Shown: in pieces, positions 23,415 through 31,878 of the stretch | How positions within the stretch are numbered: position 1 is the stretch's first letter | How the letters are laid out: each line of letters opens with the position of its first letter | DNA from: Lachnoclostridium sp. UBA7215 | GTDB lineage: Bacteria > Bacillota > Clostridia > Lachnospirales > Lachnospiraceae | Assembly (NCBI GenBank): GCA_002490465.1 | Contig: DKUB01000058.1 | Location: 1 to 41,493, forward strand | Reading direction: 5' to 3' | DNA length: 41,493 nt | Notes under the pieces: generated by a model | Seen by the model: the letters and a program-made list of their open reading frames with translations, nothing else | The model's database searches: none | What the model was told of the DNA's origin: nothing | Translations under genes and position numbers: made by a program

Positions 23415-25688
23415 ATGAATGATAAGAGAAAAAATATTGTGTTTCGGCAATTGGTTTTAATTTTGCTCTTGGTACTTGTATCAATTATTTTTTTGGAGAG
23501 TTGTTTTTATTTAGAATATAAAAATAGCTTTTTACCAAACAGCAAGAGGGATGCGGCACTTTGCGTTGTTCCGGGCGTGATTTTGCTTTCCGGTATGCTG
23601 CTTATATTATTTAACCGGATTGACAGAATAAAGTGCGAGAATGAGAAAAAAGTAAGTGGTGCAATTTGGTGTATCATATTTCTACTTCAAGCGGTAATCC
23701 TGTATTTGCTGATAAAGGGTGATTTTAAGGGAATTACAGATACCGCCCGTGTTATCAATGAGGCGATTGCCATGCTTGATACACAACAGGGCCGTATCAA
23801 TAACGAAGCGGCATATTTTGCAAGATATGGGAACAATTATCCGTTTACGATATTGATATATTATATATGTAAAATTGTCCGGTTTTTCGGTTTCCGATGT
23901 TATACGGCAGTGCTGATGTTTTTGAATATCATCCTAATTGACATTGCTGGCATGTTTGCTTTAAAGCTTATGAAATTGTTGCGGGGAAATACTGCCGGGA
24001 TAAAATTCCTTTTCCTGTTTATGATATCTCCAACTCCTTATATATGGATTCTATATACATATACAAACACATTTAGCATGCCATTTATCACGGGATTGCT
24101 CTATTATGGTATTCGGGCAATGCGTATGGACAAACATCGTATGGGAAATATAATGCTGGCTGCTGTAATTGGGGCAGTGGGATATCAGATACGGGCGACT
24201 ACCATTATACCCCTGATTGCTGTTATACTGGGGATCTTTCTTGCAGCGGGTATACGCCGCAGAATGGAAAAAGGACTTATGGTATTACTTATTATCGGGA
24301 TTTTTGTGGCAGTGATGCTTATGTCATCCTGCTTTTGTCGCCAACACCTTGAAAACCGTGAACAGGATATGACATTTCCTTTTACACACTGGGTTATGAT
24401 GGGGTTAAATAGCGAGGAAAAAGGAGTTGTAAATAAAAGAGATGTAAAATTTACTATTTCAAAGCCAACCAGGCAGGAGAAGATAAGTGCAAATTTGGCA
24501 AAAATCAGGAAACGGCTGCAGAAGATGGGCCCGGCCGGATATGCAGAGTTAATTGTGGAAAAAATGAAAATGGTATGGGCTTTTGGGGATGATGGAATTC
24601 GGAGATTTTATGCAAACGGTGAAAATATATCAGGTATTCATTCGTATACCTTTGGCGATAAAGGAGGATTTTTTACCATATACTGTCAGATTTTTCGCAG
24701 TGTTGCATTTTTGTTTGTCCTATTAAGCATATTTTCCCAAATACGGAGAAAAGGTGCGGAAGAATTTTTTGTAATTTCTCTTGCGCTGTTAGGGGCAATT
24801 CTGTTCCTGATATTATGGGAAACAAATCGAAAATATAATTTATGCTTTATGACATTGGTTTATATCCTGATGGGGGATGGTATTTCCCGGACACTTGCCT
24901 GTGTCCAAAAAGCTGACACCTTATATGGAATATGTTCAAAAAGGTACTGCCGATGGGGAATTCGGCTGTTCTTTTTGTTAGTTCCGTCTGTCATATCCTT
25001 CTTTATGGCAAAGGATTATCCATATTATCTACAGGAAAAATCCGGTTATCACGAAACTGTCATATCAAATGTAAGTTACAAAGAAGAAAACCGTGTGCTG
25101 AAAAAGAGGGGTGATATGGCAGAACAGACCTTTATAATAAACCGGTCATTCAATGAAATTGGTATTATGAGCAGAAATGAAAAAATAGACGAGGACAGTT
25201 ACCGCATTCAAATATTGGATGAGAATGAGAATCCGGTTCCAATTCGGAATATTTCAACAGAACAAATCTATAGAACGGGAAATTATTGGCTGATATTTCA
25301 TTTGGATAATATTAATTCTGCAGAAAATCCCGCAAAGTATACGATTCGAATGAAATGTCTGAAAAATAATAAGACGGAAATGTCATTCTTTGTTACTCCT
25401 TTTGACACGTATGATCTGTATACAGGGGGTGCTTTATGGATAAATTCCCGTTTATCAAAGAGAGATATGGCATTTCGTGTTTTCTACAGGAAGGAAGAGC
25501 GCTTGATTGGAACGGATGGTTATGTCATATTTGGACTTGCCATATGGAGTTGGTCCTTTGTTTTGTGCTTGTTCTTTGGCAGGAAACCGAAAAAAAACCG
25601 GTATGGAGTTTCTCACATCGTCCAGCCATGCCGCTCTACTCCTCGATCACATGAATCTCAAGAAAATCAAACGCTATCCCTTCCATAA
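23415..25688 (+). CDS. Polytopic membrane protein, GT-C glycosyltransferase-like
   Basis: A 757-residue protein with roughly 12 membrane helices in the first 500 residues, then a soluble outer part of about 200 residues, and a last helix near residues 695-715. Helix layout, the acidic first outer loop (KGITDTARVINEAIAMLDT) and the NNYPFTI motif resemble Dol-P-mannose-type (GT39/GT-C) glycosyltransferases of Firmicutes that use lipid-linked sugars. No motif proves activity. AGGGTGG (23401-23407) touches ATG 23409, so ATG 23415 is chosen. The 3' end runs 53 nt into the convergent gene, and the tail after GRKPKKNR is probably not conserved. Confidence 0.65.
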   Translation: MNDKRKNIVFRQLVLILLLVLVSIIFLESCFYLEYKNSFLPNSKRDAALCVVPGVILLSGMLLILFNRIDRIKCENEKKVSGAIWCIIFLLQAVILYLLIKGDFKGITDTARVINEAIAMLDTQQGRINNEAAYFARYGNNYPFTILIYYICKIVRFFGFRCYTAVLMFLNIILIDIAGMFALKLMKLLRGNTAGIKFLFLFMISPTPYIWILYTYTNTFSMPFITGLLYYGIRAMRMDKHRMGNIMLAAVIGAVGYQIRATTIIPLIAVILGIFLAAGIRRRMEKGLMVLLIIGIFVAVMLMSSCFCRQHLENREQDMTFPFTHWVMMGLNSEEKGVVNKRDVKFTISKPTRQEKISANLAKIRKRLQKMGPAGYAELIVEKMKMVWAFGDDGIRRFYANGENISGIHSYTFGDKGGFFTIYCQIFRSVAFLFVLLSIFSQIRRKGAEEFFVISLALLGAILFLILWETNRKYNLCFMTLVYILMGDGISRTLACVQKADTLYGICSKRYCRWGIRLFFLLVPSVISFFMAKDYPYYLQEKSGYHETVISNVSYKEENRVLKKRGDMAEQTFIINRSFNEIGIMSRNEKIDEDSYRIQILDENENPVPIRNISTEQIYRTGNYWLIFHLDNINSAENPAKYTIRMKCLKNNKTEMSFFVTPFDTYDLYTGGALWINSRLSKRDMAFRVFYRKEERLIGTDGYVIFGLAIWSWSFVLCLFFGRKPKKNRYGVSHIVQPCRSTPRSHESQENQTLSLP

Positions 25689-25905
25689 AGTTATCCTGGT
25701 AAAAACGGGTTTTATCCAGCCGTTTAAACTCACTGATATTTTTATCCAGCCAAATCGGCTCTGCCAAATCAAAGGCCAGGCTGAATTCATGAACAGCATC
25801 AAAAACCTTTCTTGTCCTGTTCAGAGAGGAATCGTTATTCTCATAGACCATATCGCGGACCATGCGGTTGTCTTTAAATATTTTACCCCAGATACGAAAC
25901 ATCAT
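25636..25905 (-). CDS. Small conserved Lachnospiraceae-type protein
   Basis: An 89-residue soluble protein beginning MMFRIWGKIFKDN, with PIWLDKNISEFKR and KTRFYQDNFM. As I recall it, proteins of this form recur in many Lachnospiraceae genomes without known function. The longer frame to 26034 would translate a leader hairpin and has no ribosome binding site; GGAGAA 9 nt before ATG 25905 and a strong promoter at 25979-26007 support the shorter form. The stop side overlaps the 3' end of the membrane protein gene by 53 nt, so the transcripts are antisense there. Confidence 0.7.
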   Translation of the reverse strand: MMFRIWGKIFKDNRMVRDMVYENNDSSLNRTRKVFDAVHEFSLAFDLAEPIWLDKNISEFKRLDKTRFYQDNFMEGIAFDFLEIHVIEE

Positions 25906-25931
25906 TTTCTCATTTCTCCGACTGAAAATCC

Positions 25932-25962
25932 TGTCAGGCAGTAGCCGGGATAACGCCTGACA
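25932..25962 (-). promoter_or_regulatory. Leader hairpin of the small minus-strand gene
   Basis: TGTCAGGC (25932-25939) and GCCTGACA (25955-25962) are perfect complements around a 15-nt loop. It lies between the mapped promoter and the ribosome binding site, 27 nt upstream of the start. Confidence 0.6.
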
Positions 25963-25978
25963 CATATCCGACGCTTTA

Positions 25979-26007
25979 ATTATACAGAAATATTTGCAAA
26001 TTGTAAA
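25979..26007 (-). promoter_or_regulatory. Sigma-A promoter of the small minus-strand gene
   Basis: On the minus strand TTTACA (26007-26002) and TATAAT (25984-25979) have an exact 17-bp spacer. Confidence 0.75.
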
Positions 26008-26027
26008 TATTTCTTCACTATGTACAA

Positions 26028-26055
26028 TTGACATTTTTTCTATTTGTCATATAAT
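26028..26055 (+). promoter_or_regulatory. Consensus promoter of the alarmone synthetase
   Basis: TTGACA (26028-26033) and TATAAT (26050-26055) with a 16-bp spacer, both boxes perfect. It is divergent from the promoter at 25979-26007, with 20 bp between the -35 boxes. Confidence 0.8.
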
Positions 26056-26101
26056 AATATGAGGGGAAATGTGGCTTTTGAGGACAGATAGGAGTGTACA
26101 T

Positions 26102-26782
26102 ATGCTGGATGAGGGATTGCAAACATCATTTATGAAACAGACCCGCCTTCCTGTAGACCTTGGTAATGTTTTTGATAAGGACCGGGAAGAATTTGGAGAA
26201 ATGATGATGATGTATGGCTGTGCCATTAAGGAAGTGCAGACAAAACTGCAGGTACTGAATGACGAGCTGTCATTGGCAAGGAAAAGAAATCCGATAGAAT
26301 TTATTAAAACAAGAATCAAGAAACCGGATAGCATTGCAACGAAACTAAAGAGAAAGGGACTTCCGATTACCGTAGAGGCCGCAATGAAGAACCTCAATGA
26401 TGTGGCGGGAGTCAGGGTAATCTGTGCATTTTTGGATGATATTTACCGGGTTGCGGATATGTTCACGGCGCAGGATGACGTACAGCTAATAAAGACAAAG
26501 GATTATATAAAAAAACCAAAAGAAAACGGATACCGCAGTCTGCACCTGATAATTGAAGTGCCGGTATATTTCTCGGATCACAAAGAACAGCTCCGTGTAG
26601 AACTTCAAATCAGAACGATTGCGATGGATTTCTGGGCAAGCCTGGAGCATCAGGTAAAATACAAAAGAAATGTTAAGGACGCAGAGGATATTGTATATGA
26701 ACTGCGTGCCTGTGCAGATGTCATAAACCGGACAGATTTTCATATGCAGTCAATACGTGACCGCATTGTAGAAATAGATTAA
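26102..26782 (+). CDS. Small alarmone synthetase ((p)ppGpp synthetase, RelQ/YjbM type)
   Basis: A 226-residue RelA/SpoT synthetase domain protein without hydrolase, TGS or ACT domains. It transfers pyrophosphate from ATP to GDP or GTP to make (p)ppGpp. Motifs: the substrate-binding RIKKPDSIATKLKRKG (71-86), NDVAGVRV (99-106; D100), NGYRSLH (142-148), and VELQIRT (166-172; E167) with WASLEHQ. The length matches the small SAS1 class. The first ATG (26069) is too close to GAGGGG, so ATG 26102 with AGGAG 7 nt before it is chosen. A perfect promoter suggests strong basal transcription. Confidence 0.9.
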   Translation: MLDEGLQTSFMKQTRLPVDLGNVFDKDREEFGEMMMMYGCAIKEVQTKLQVLNDELSLARKRNPIEFIKTRIKKPDSIATKLKRKGLPITVEAAMKNLNDVAGVRVICAFLDDIYRVADMFTAQDDVQLIKTKDYIKKPKENGYRSLHLIIEVPVYFSDHKEQLRVELQIRTIAMDFWASLEHQVKYKRNVKDAEDIVYELRACADVINRTDFHMQSIRDRIVEID

Positions 26783-26788
26783 AAGAGC

Positions 26789-26827
26789 AAAGGTGAACAA
26801 AGTTCAAAGGTGAACGAAGTTCACCTT
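26789..26827 (+). repeat. Tandem 17-bp repeat forming a hairpin before folD
   Basis: AAAGGTGAACAAAGTTC (26789-26805) is followed without gap by AAAGGTGAACGAAGTTC (26806-26822), one base different. Copy 2 with the bases after it forms AAGGTGAAC/GTTCACCTT (26807-26815 with 26819-26827), a perfect 9-bp stem with a GAA loop. Copy 1 can form a shorter stem of its own. No T-tract follows. Confidence 0.7.
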
Positions 26828-26845
26828 GCAGAAATGAGGGAAAAT

Positions 26846-27685
26846 ATGGCTAATATAATTGATGGAAAAAAAATATCAGCTCAAGTAAAAGACGAATGTA
26901 AAGAGCGGGTGAAAAAAGAGGGCCTGGAGGTTACACTTGCTGTCATTCAGGTGGGAACCGACCCGGCATCCACTGTTTATGTGGGAAACAAAAAAAAGGC
27001 ATGTGAGTATATTGGGATTCGCTCTCTTGCTTATGAACTGCCGGAGGAAACAACAGAAAAAGAATTACTTGCGTTAGTCAATAAATTAAATAAGGATGAC
27101 AGTGTTCATGGCATTTTGGTTCAGCTGCCTTTGCCGCCGCATATGGACGAGGATAAAGTGATTCAGGCAATTTCTCCGAAAAAGGATGTGGACGGATTTC
27201 ATCCCCAGAGCGTGGGCGCACTCAGCATCGGTCAGCCCGGATTTGTATCCTGCACACCAGCCGGAATTATTCAGCTCCTGAAAAGGAGCGGTGTAGAGAT
27301 GGATGGCAAGGAATGTGTCATTATTGGCCGGAGCAATATTGTCGGGAAACCGATGGCGCTGCTTATGATTCGCGAAAATGCCACCGTAACGGTTTGTCAC
27401 AGCCATACAAAAAATTTGAAAGAAGTGACAAAGAGGGCGGATATACTGATTGTGGCAATCGGCAAGCCAAAGTTTATTACAAAGGAATATGTCAAAGAGG
27501 GAGCCGTCGTCATTGATGTGGGAATTCACAGAAATGAAAATAACAAACTTTGTGGAGATGTAGATTTTGATGATGTCGAGCCAATTGCTTCTGCCATCAC
27601 ACCGGTTCCCGGAGGAGTCGGACCGATGACAATTGCTATGCTGATGAATAACTGTATGGAAGCGAAAGGATTAACAGCAGAATGA
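26846..27685 (+). CDS. folD: Methylenetetrahydrofolate dehydrogenase / cyclohydrolase
   Basis: A 279-residue bifunctional enzyme interconverting 5,10-methylene-, methenyl- and 10-formyl-tetrahydrofolate with NADP(H). Visible: the catalytic region YVGNKKKACEYIG (lysine for the cyclohydrolase), the substrate loop HGILVQLPLPPH, PKKDVDGF, the nucleotide-binding IIGRSNIVGKPMA, and TPVPGGVGPMTIAML. A longer frame starts at 26810 inside the tandem repeat; GAGGG 5 nt before ATG 26846 sets the start. Its stop overlaps rimO by 4 nt. With fhs at 9.4 kb it covers the formate-to-methylene part of one-carbon metabolism. Confidence 0.97.
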   Translation: MANIIDGKKISAQVKDECKERVKKEGLEVTLAVIQVGTDPASTVYVGNKKKACEYIGIRSLAYELPEETTEKELLALVNKLNKDDSVHGILVQLPLPPHMDEDKVIQAISPKKDVDGFHPQSVGALSIGQPGFVSCTPAGIIQLLKRSGVEMDGKECVIIGRSNIVGKPMALLMIRENATVTVCHSHTKNLKEVTKRADILIVAIGKPKFITKEYVKEGAVVIDVGIHRNENNKLCGDVDFDDVEPIASAITPVPGGVGPMTIAMLMNNCMEAKGLTAE

Positions 27686-29037
27686 AACTCTTTTTTGTAT
27701 CATTAGGGTGTGACAAAAATCTTGTAGACAGCGAAAAAATGCTGGCACTGCTTTTGGAGCATGATATTGTGATAACTGATGATGCACAGGAAGCAGAGGT
27801 TATCATTATTAATACCTGTGGATTTATTCGTGATGCAAAGGAAGAGAGTATTGAAACAATTTTAGAAATGGCTGAAATGAAAATAAAAGGCCATTGCCAT
27901 ACTCTGATTGTGACAGGCTGCCTCGCGCAGCGTTATACAGAAGAAATTCAGGAAGAAATTCCCGAAGTAGATGTGGTTGTTGGTACAACAGCATATGACC
28001 GGATATTAGAGGCTGTGCAGGAGGGCAGTAACGATACGCATTTGTGTTTGATGCGTGATTTGGATTATCTTCCACAGGGCCTGACAGACAGAGTACGCAC
28101 ATCTTCTCTTCATATTTCTTACCTGAAAATTGCAGAAGGCTGTAATAAGCGCTGCACGTATTGCAGCATTCCCTCTATGCGGGGAAATTACCGCAGTGTA
28201 CCAATGGATGAGCTTTTGGATGAGGCGGTAAAACTGGCGGCATCCGGGACAAAAGAACTGCTTGTAATTGCCCAGGAGACTACCGTTTATGGTATGGATT
28301 TGTATGGAGAAAAAAAACTGCCGGAGCTTTTGCAGCATCTGTGCCGGATTTCTGGTATTCAGTGGATTCGGGTTCTATATTGTTATCCGGAAGAGATTAC
28401 AGAAGAGCTCTTGTTTACGATACAAAAGGAAAAAAAGATTTGCCATTATCTTGATTTGCCAATACAGCATTGTAATGATGAGATATTGCACAAAATGGGA
28501 AGAAGAACAGATATGGATTCTCTTGTGCATATCATAAAAAAAATTCGTGAGATTGTGCCTGATATGGCGCTCCGCACTACTTTAATCAGCGGTTTTCCCG
28601 GTGAGACCGAACAGCAGCACAGGGAATGTGTGGAGTTTGTGGCAGAGCAGGGGTTTGACCGCCTCGGAGTGTTTCCGTATTCTGCTGAAGAGGGAACAGC
28701 AGCGGCAGAATTTGAGGGACAGATTTCAGAAGATATAAAGCAAAAACGGGCAGATGAAATCATGGAGGCAGAGCAAAATATTATTTTTCAAAAAAACGAA
28801 GAGTGGATTGGGAAAAAATGTATGGTAATGGTTGATGGATTCATGCCGGAGGAAGGTGTCTATATTGGACGAACTTACAGGGATGCTCCCGATATAGACG
28901 GATGTGTTTTTTTCAGGACCGAAAATTTCAGTTCTGAAATGGAACTTGTTTCCGGTACGATTGTACCTGTTTGTATTACAAAGGCAAATGGATATGATTT
29001 GATTGGTGAAGTAGACAGAGAGGAGGAAGAGTTATGA
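27682..29037 (+). CDS. rimO: Ribosomal protein S12 methylthiotransferase
   Basis: A 451-residue radical-SAM enzyme that adds a methylthio group to an aspartate of S12. The N-terminal auxiliary-cluster cysteines are C10 (SLGC), C46 (NTCGF) and C80 (TGCLAQ). The radical-SAM cluster is C154, C158, C161 (CNKRCTYC), and a C-terminal TRAM-like domain covers about 375-445. CDKNLVDSE after the first cysteine is a RimO rather than MiaB mark. The start overlaps folD (ATGA) and the stop overlaps pgsA (ATGA), so the three are translationally linked. Confidence 0.96.
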   Translation: MKLFFVSLGCDKNLVDSEKMLALLLEHDIVITDDAQEAEVIIINTCGFIRDAKEESIETILEMAEMKIKGHCHTLIVTGCLAQRYTEEIQEEIPEVDVVVGTTAYDRILEAVQEGSNDTHLCLMRDLDYLPQGLTDRVRTSSLHISYLKIAEGCNKRCTYCSIPSMRGNYRSVPMDELLDEAVKLAASGTKELLVIAQETTVYGMDLYGEKKLPELLQHLCRISGIQWIRVLYCYPEEITEELLFTIQKEKKICHYLDLPIQHCNDEILHKMGRRTDMDSLVHIIKKIREIVPDMALRTTLISGFPGETEQQHRECVEFVAEQGFDRLGVFPYSAEEGTAAAEFEGQISEDIKQKRADEIMEAEQNIIFQKNEEWIGKKCMVMVDGFMPEEGVYIGRTYRDAPDIDGCVFFRTENFSSEMELVSGTIVPVCITKANGYDLIGEVDREEEEL

Positions 29038-29579
29038 ACGTACCAAACCGGTTGACTATTCTCCGGGTTATAATGATTCCCCTTTTTGTGGTTGCCATGC
29101 TCTGGCAGTCCCTGCCTTATTCGGATTATCTTGCAGCAGCGCTGTTTATTGGTGCGTGCATTACTGATTTTTTGGATGGTCATCTTGCCCGCAAGTATAA
29201 TCAGATTACAACATTTGGGAAATTTATGGACCCGCTGGCAGACAAACTGCTGGTCTGTGCTGCACTCATATGTTTCCTGGCAGAAGAAAATGCAGAGATG
29301 CCGGTGTGGGCTGTTATTATTATAATAAGCCGGGAATTTATTATCAGCGGTTACCGGTTGGTTGCAGCGGAAAAGGGGATAACCATTGCAGCAAGTAATT
29401 GGGGCAAAGTGAAAACATTTGTCCAGATGGTAATGTCTATTGTGCTGATCTTTGATTTTAAACACCCGGTATTTCGGATTATTAATGCGGTTTTGATATA
29501 TGCATCGGTTATTCTTACCATTATATCTCTGGTCGATTATATATATAAAAACCGCGATATTATGAAAGATGTGGAATAA
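29034..29579 (+). CDS. pgsA: CDP-diacylglycerol-glycerol-3-phosphate 3-phosphatidyltransferase
   Basis: A 181-residue integral membrane enzyme making phosphatidylglycerol phosphate. The CDP-alcohol motif DX2DGX2ARX8GX3DX3D is complete: D45, D48, G49, A52, R53, G62, D66 and D70. About five or six membrane helices cover most of the rest. It overlaps rimO by 4 nt and its TAA directly touches the ATG of pncC. The order pgsA-cinA is the same as in many Firmicutes, although recA, which often follows, is absent here. Confidence 0.95.
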   Translation: MNVPNRLTILRVIMIPLFVVAMLWQSLPYSDYLAAALFIGACITDFLDGHLARKYNQITTFGKFMDPLADKLLVCAALICFLAEENAEMPVWAVIIIISREFIISGYRLVAAEKGITIAASNWGKVKTFVQMVMSIVLIFDFKHPVFRIINAVLIYASVILTIISLVDYIYKNRDIMKDVE

Positions 29580-30065
29580 ATGGGAACAGAATATGAACTT
29601 GTCAACAAACTGACAAATAAAAAGTATACAATAAGCACAGCGGAATCTTGTACCGGCGGGCTGCTCTCAGGAGCAATCGTGGGTGTAGACGGCGCATCTG
29701 AAGTTTTTGGCTGCGGTTTTGTTACTTATTCGGAAAAAGCCAAAGAACAGCTTGTTCAGGTAAAACATGATACGCTTATTCGTTGTGGTGCAGTCAGTGC
29801 CGAGACGGCCGGGGAAATGGCAGTCGGTTGTGAGCGGACGGCAAAATCAGATATGGGTTTGTCCACAACAGGTATTGCAGGACCGGGAGGGGGAACTGCT
29901 GAGACTCCGGTTGGTCTTGTATATATTGGGTGTTCACTGCACAATATAGTAAAAACAAGGCGGTTTTTCTTTCAGGGTGATCGAAATGAAGTGCGCAGCC
30001 AGGCGGTAGAGGCGGCTTTAAAATTCGCATTGGATTGTCTGGAGGAAGAAGTAACAGCCGGATAA
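29580..30065 (+). CDS. pncC: CinA C-terminal domain, nicotinamide-nucleotide amidase
   Basis: A 161-residue stand-alone CinA C-terminal domain. The family segments TAESCTGGLLSGAIV, GFVTYSEKAK, GAVSAETAGEMA, TGIAGPGGGTAETPVG and the C-terminal helix are present. PncC deamidates nicotinamide mononucleotide to nicotinate mononucleotide, recycling NAD breakdown products. The N-terminal MoaB-like (COG1058) half of full CinA is absent, which is a common form and not a truncation. The start codon is immediately after the pgsA stop. Confidence 0.92.
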   Translation: MGTEYELVNKLTNKKYTISTAESCTGGLLSGAIVGVDGASEVFGCGFVTYSEKAKEQLVQVKHDTLIRCGAVSAETAGEMAVGCERTAKSDMGLSTTGIAGPGGGTAETPVGLVYIGCSLHNIVKTRRFFFQGDRNEVRSQAVEAALKFALDCLEEEVTAG

Positions 30066-30077
30066 GGAGAGGATTTG

Positions 30078-30566
30078 GTGAGACGGTTACGGTTATTATT
30101 TATATTTGTCAGTGTTTGTATCTTATTGGCAGGCTGCGTTCATACTCCGGATGCGCCCACAGTTCCAACAAGTATGCCGACGCAGGAAAACCGTATAGAA
30201 ACAATTACAGTATACTCTATCAATTCAGATTCCCAGACGCTTGTTCCGGTATCCGTGCGTAAGGGAAAGGAAAAAATATCAGAAAAATATATTGTTTCAC
30301 TTGTACTGAATAACTTAATGGAATATCAAATTACCCCCCCGGTTATTAAAAAGAAGGGGAACAAATTGTATCTCTCTTTTTCATCTGAGGGGGAACCAGT
30401 GAAAAATTGCAATAAAAAATTGGAAAAACTTATTTTAGAGTGTTTTGCCAATAGTTTGATTGATAATATAGAAACCTGTCATGACATTATATTCCAGGTA
30501 GATGGCAAAGCCTATAAAAGCGACAATTTGGAATTCGGGCAGGATGAGATTTATTTATCTCGCTAG
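30078..30566 (+). CDS. GerMN-like lipoprotein
   Basis: A 162-residue exported lipoprotein starting with GTG 30078 (an in-frame TTG is at 30075), 8 nt after AAGGAG. The signal peptide ends in LLAGC with C20 as lipidation site. The rest fits a GerMN/sporulation-type domain: VYSINSDSQTLVPVS, a helical VSLVLNNLMEYQIT, a second helix NKKLEKLILECFANSL and the closing strand IIFQVDGKAY. GerMN domains occur in spore germination and cell-envelope lipoproteins. The fold call is by pattern; the role is not known. It follows pncC by 9 nt. Confidence 0.65.
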   Translation: MRRLRLLFIFVSVCILLAGCVHTPDAPTVPTSMPTQENRIETITVYSINSDSQTLVPVSVRKGKEKISEKYIVSLVLNNLMEYQITPPVIKKKGNKLYLSFSSEGEPVKNCNKKLEKLILECFANSLIDNIETCHDIIFQVDGKAYKSDNLEFGQDEIYLSR

Positions 30567-30593
30567 TATAATTAAAATTATCTGAGGTTACAC

Positions 30594-31838
30594 ATGGAAA
30601 GAACAGTTGTTGTCGGCGGAGGCGCTGCGGGTATGATGGCAGCCATCCAGAGTGCGGGGGCAGGACAGCAGGTAGTCCTGTTTGAAAAAAATGAAAAACT
30701 TGGAAAGAAACTATTTATCACAGGAAAAGGAAGATGTAATATCACTAACGCCTGTGATGTTTCTGATTTATTTTCTAATATTGTAACAAATCATAAATTT
30801 TTGTATAGTTCTTTTTATGGATTTTCTAATCAGGATACCATTGCATTCTTTGAGGCACTCGGAGTTTCTACAAAAGTAGAGAGAGGCGGACGTGTTTTTC
30901 CTGTATCGGATAAATCTTCGGATGTAATTCGAGGCATGGAACGAGAGTGCAGGCGGCTGAATGTTAAAATACGGCTTCAAAAAAGAGTGGCCGGTCTCAG
31001 TATCCGGGATGGAATCATACAGGGCGTTGTTCTGGCAGATGGTGAAATCATAACAGCAGACAAAGTCATTCTGGCAACTGGAGGGATGTCATATCCATCG
31101 ACTGGCTCTTCCGGGGACGGATATCGGATGGTAAAAAGGGCAGGGCATACCGTAACGAAGCTTCGGCCGGGTCTCACGGGGATATGCATTAAAGAGAATA
31201 TCCCCCAAAAGCTGCAGGGACTTACTCTGAAAAATTCCGCCGTCAAAATACAGAATACAGAATCCAAAAAGACTTTATTTGAAGGTTTCGGCGAGGTTCT
31301 TTTTACCCATTATGGAGTAAGCGGACCGTTAATATTAAGTGCCAGCAGTCAGATTGGCGACTGTCTTACGGAGAACAATATGGTTCTCCACATTGATATG
31401 AAGCCGGCACTTTCCCAGGAACAGCTAAAAAACAAATTGATCCGTGATTTTGAGGCGGCAGGAGGGCATTCGTTGAAAAATACCATGATACACATGCTGC
31501 CTAAAAGTATGGTTCCGGTGCTCCTGGAAAGAAGCGGATTAAAATTGGACCAAAAGGCAAACCAGATAACAAAGGAAGAACGGCAGAAAATTGCAGACAA
31601 TATAAAAAATTTTACCCTTACACTGACCGGACTGCGCAGCTGGGATGAGGCAATTATTACAAGAGGCGGTGTACAGGTGGATGAAATTAATCCCCAGACC
31701 ATGGAGTCTAAATTGGTGAAGGGGTTATATCTGGCAGGGGAAATTCTGGATTTGGATGCCCTGACTGGAGGTTATAATTTACAAATTGCATGGTCAACAG
31801 GATATGCAGCCGGCACAGCCGGAATATTTGGACAGTGA
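30594..31838 (+). CDS. HI0933-family NAD(P)/FAD flavoprotein
   Basis: A 414-residue flavoprotein with the dinucleotide-binding GGGAAGMMAA (8-17), the family motif GKKLFITGKGRCNITN, ATGGMSYPSTGS and C-terminal GGVQVDEINPQTMESK with AGEILDLDALTGGYNLQIAWSTG regions. Members are also called BaiN or YhiN-like. One clostridial member has been linked to bile-acid dehydroxylation, but the family is far wider and that link should not be transferred here. TGAGGT stands 5 nt before ATG 30594. Its position just before cmk-ispH is common in this group of bacteria. Confidence 0.85.
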   Translation: MERTVVVGGGAAGMMAAIQSAGAGQQVVLFEKNEKLGKKLFITGKGRCNITNACDVSDLFSNIVTNHKFLYSSFYGFSNQDTIAFFEALGVSTKVERGGRVFPVSDKSSDVIRGMERECRRLNVKIRLQKRVAGLSIRDGIIQGVVLADGEIITADKVILATGGMSYPSTGSSGDGYRMVKRAGHTVTKLRPGLTGICIKENIPQKLQGLTLKNSAVKIQNTESKKTLFEGFGEVLFTHYGVSGPLILSASSQIGDCLTENNMVLHIDMKPALSQEQLKNKLIRDFEAAGGHSLKNTMIHMLPKSMVPVLLERSGLKLDQKANQITKEERQKIADNIKNFTLTLTGLRSWDEAIITRGGVQVDEINPQTMESKLVKGLYLAGEILDLDALTGGYNLQIAWSTGYAAGTAGIFGQ

Positions 31839-31878
31839 GGAACGGTTGAAAAAACACGTTTCCGGATAGGAGGAATTT

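Noticed and set aside
25906..26034. N-terminal extension of the small minus-strand protein
   Set aside because: It would translate through its own promoter and the perfect leader hairpin and has no ribosome binding site.
30594..31838. Naming the flavoprotein a bile-acid dehydroxylation enzyme (BaiN)
   Set aside because: The HI0933 family is universal and no bai gene is in the window.
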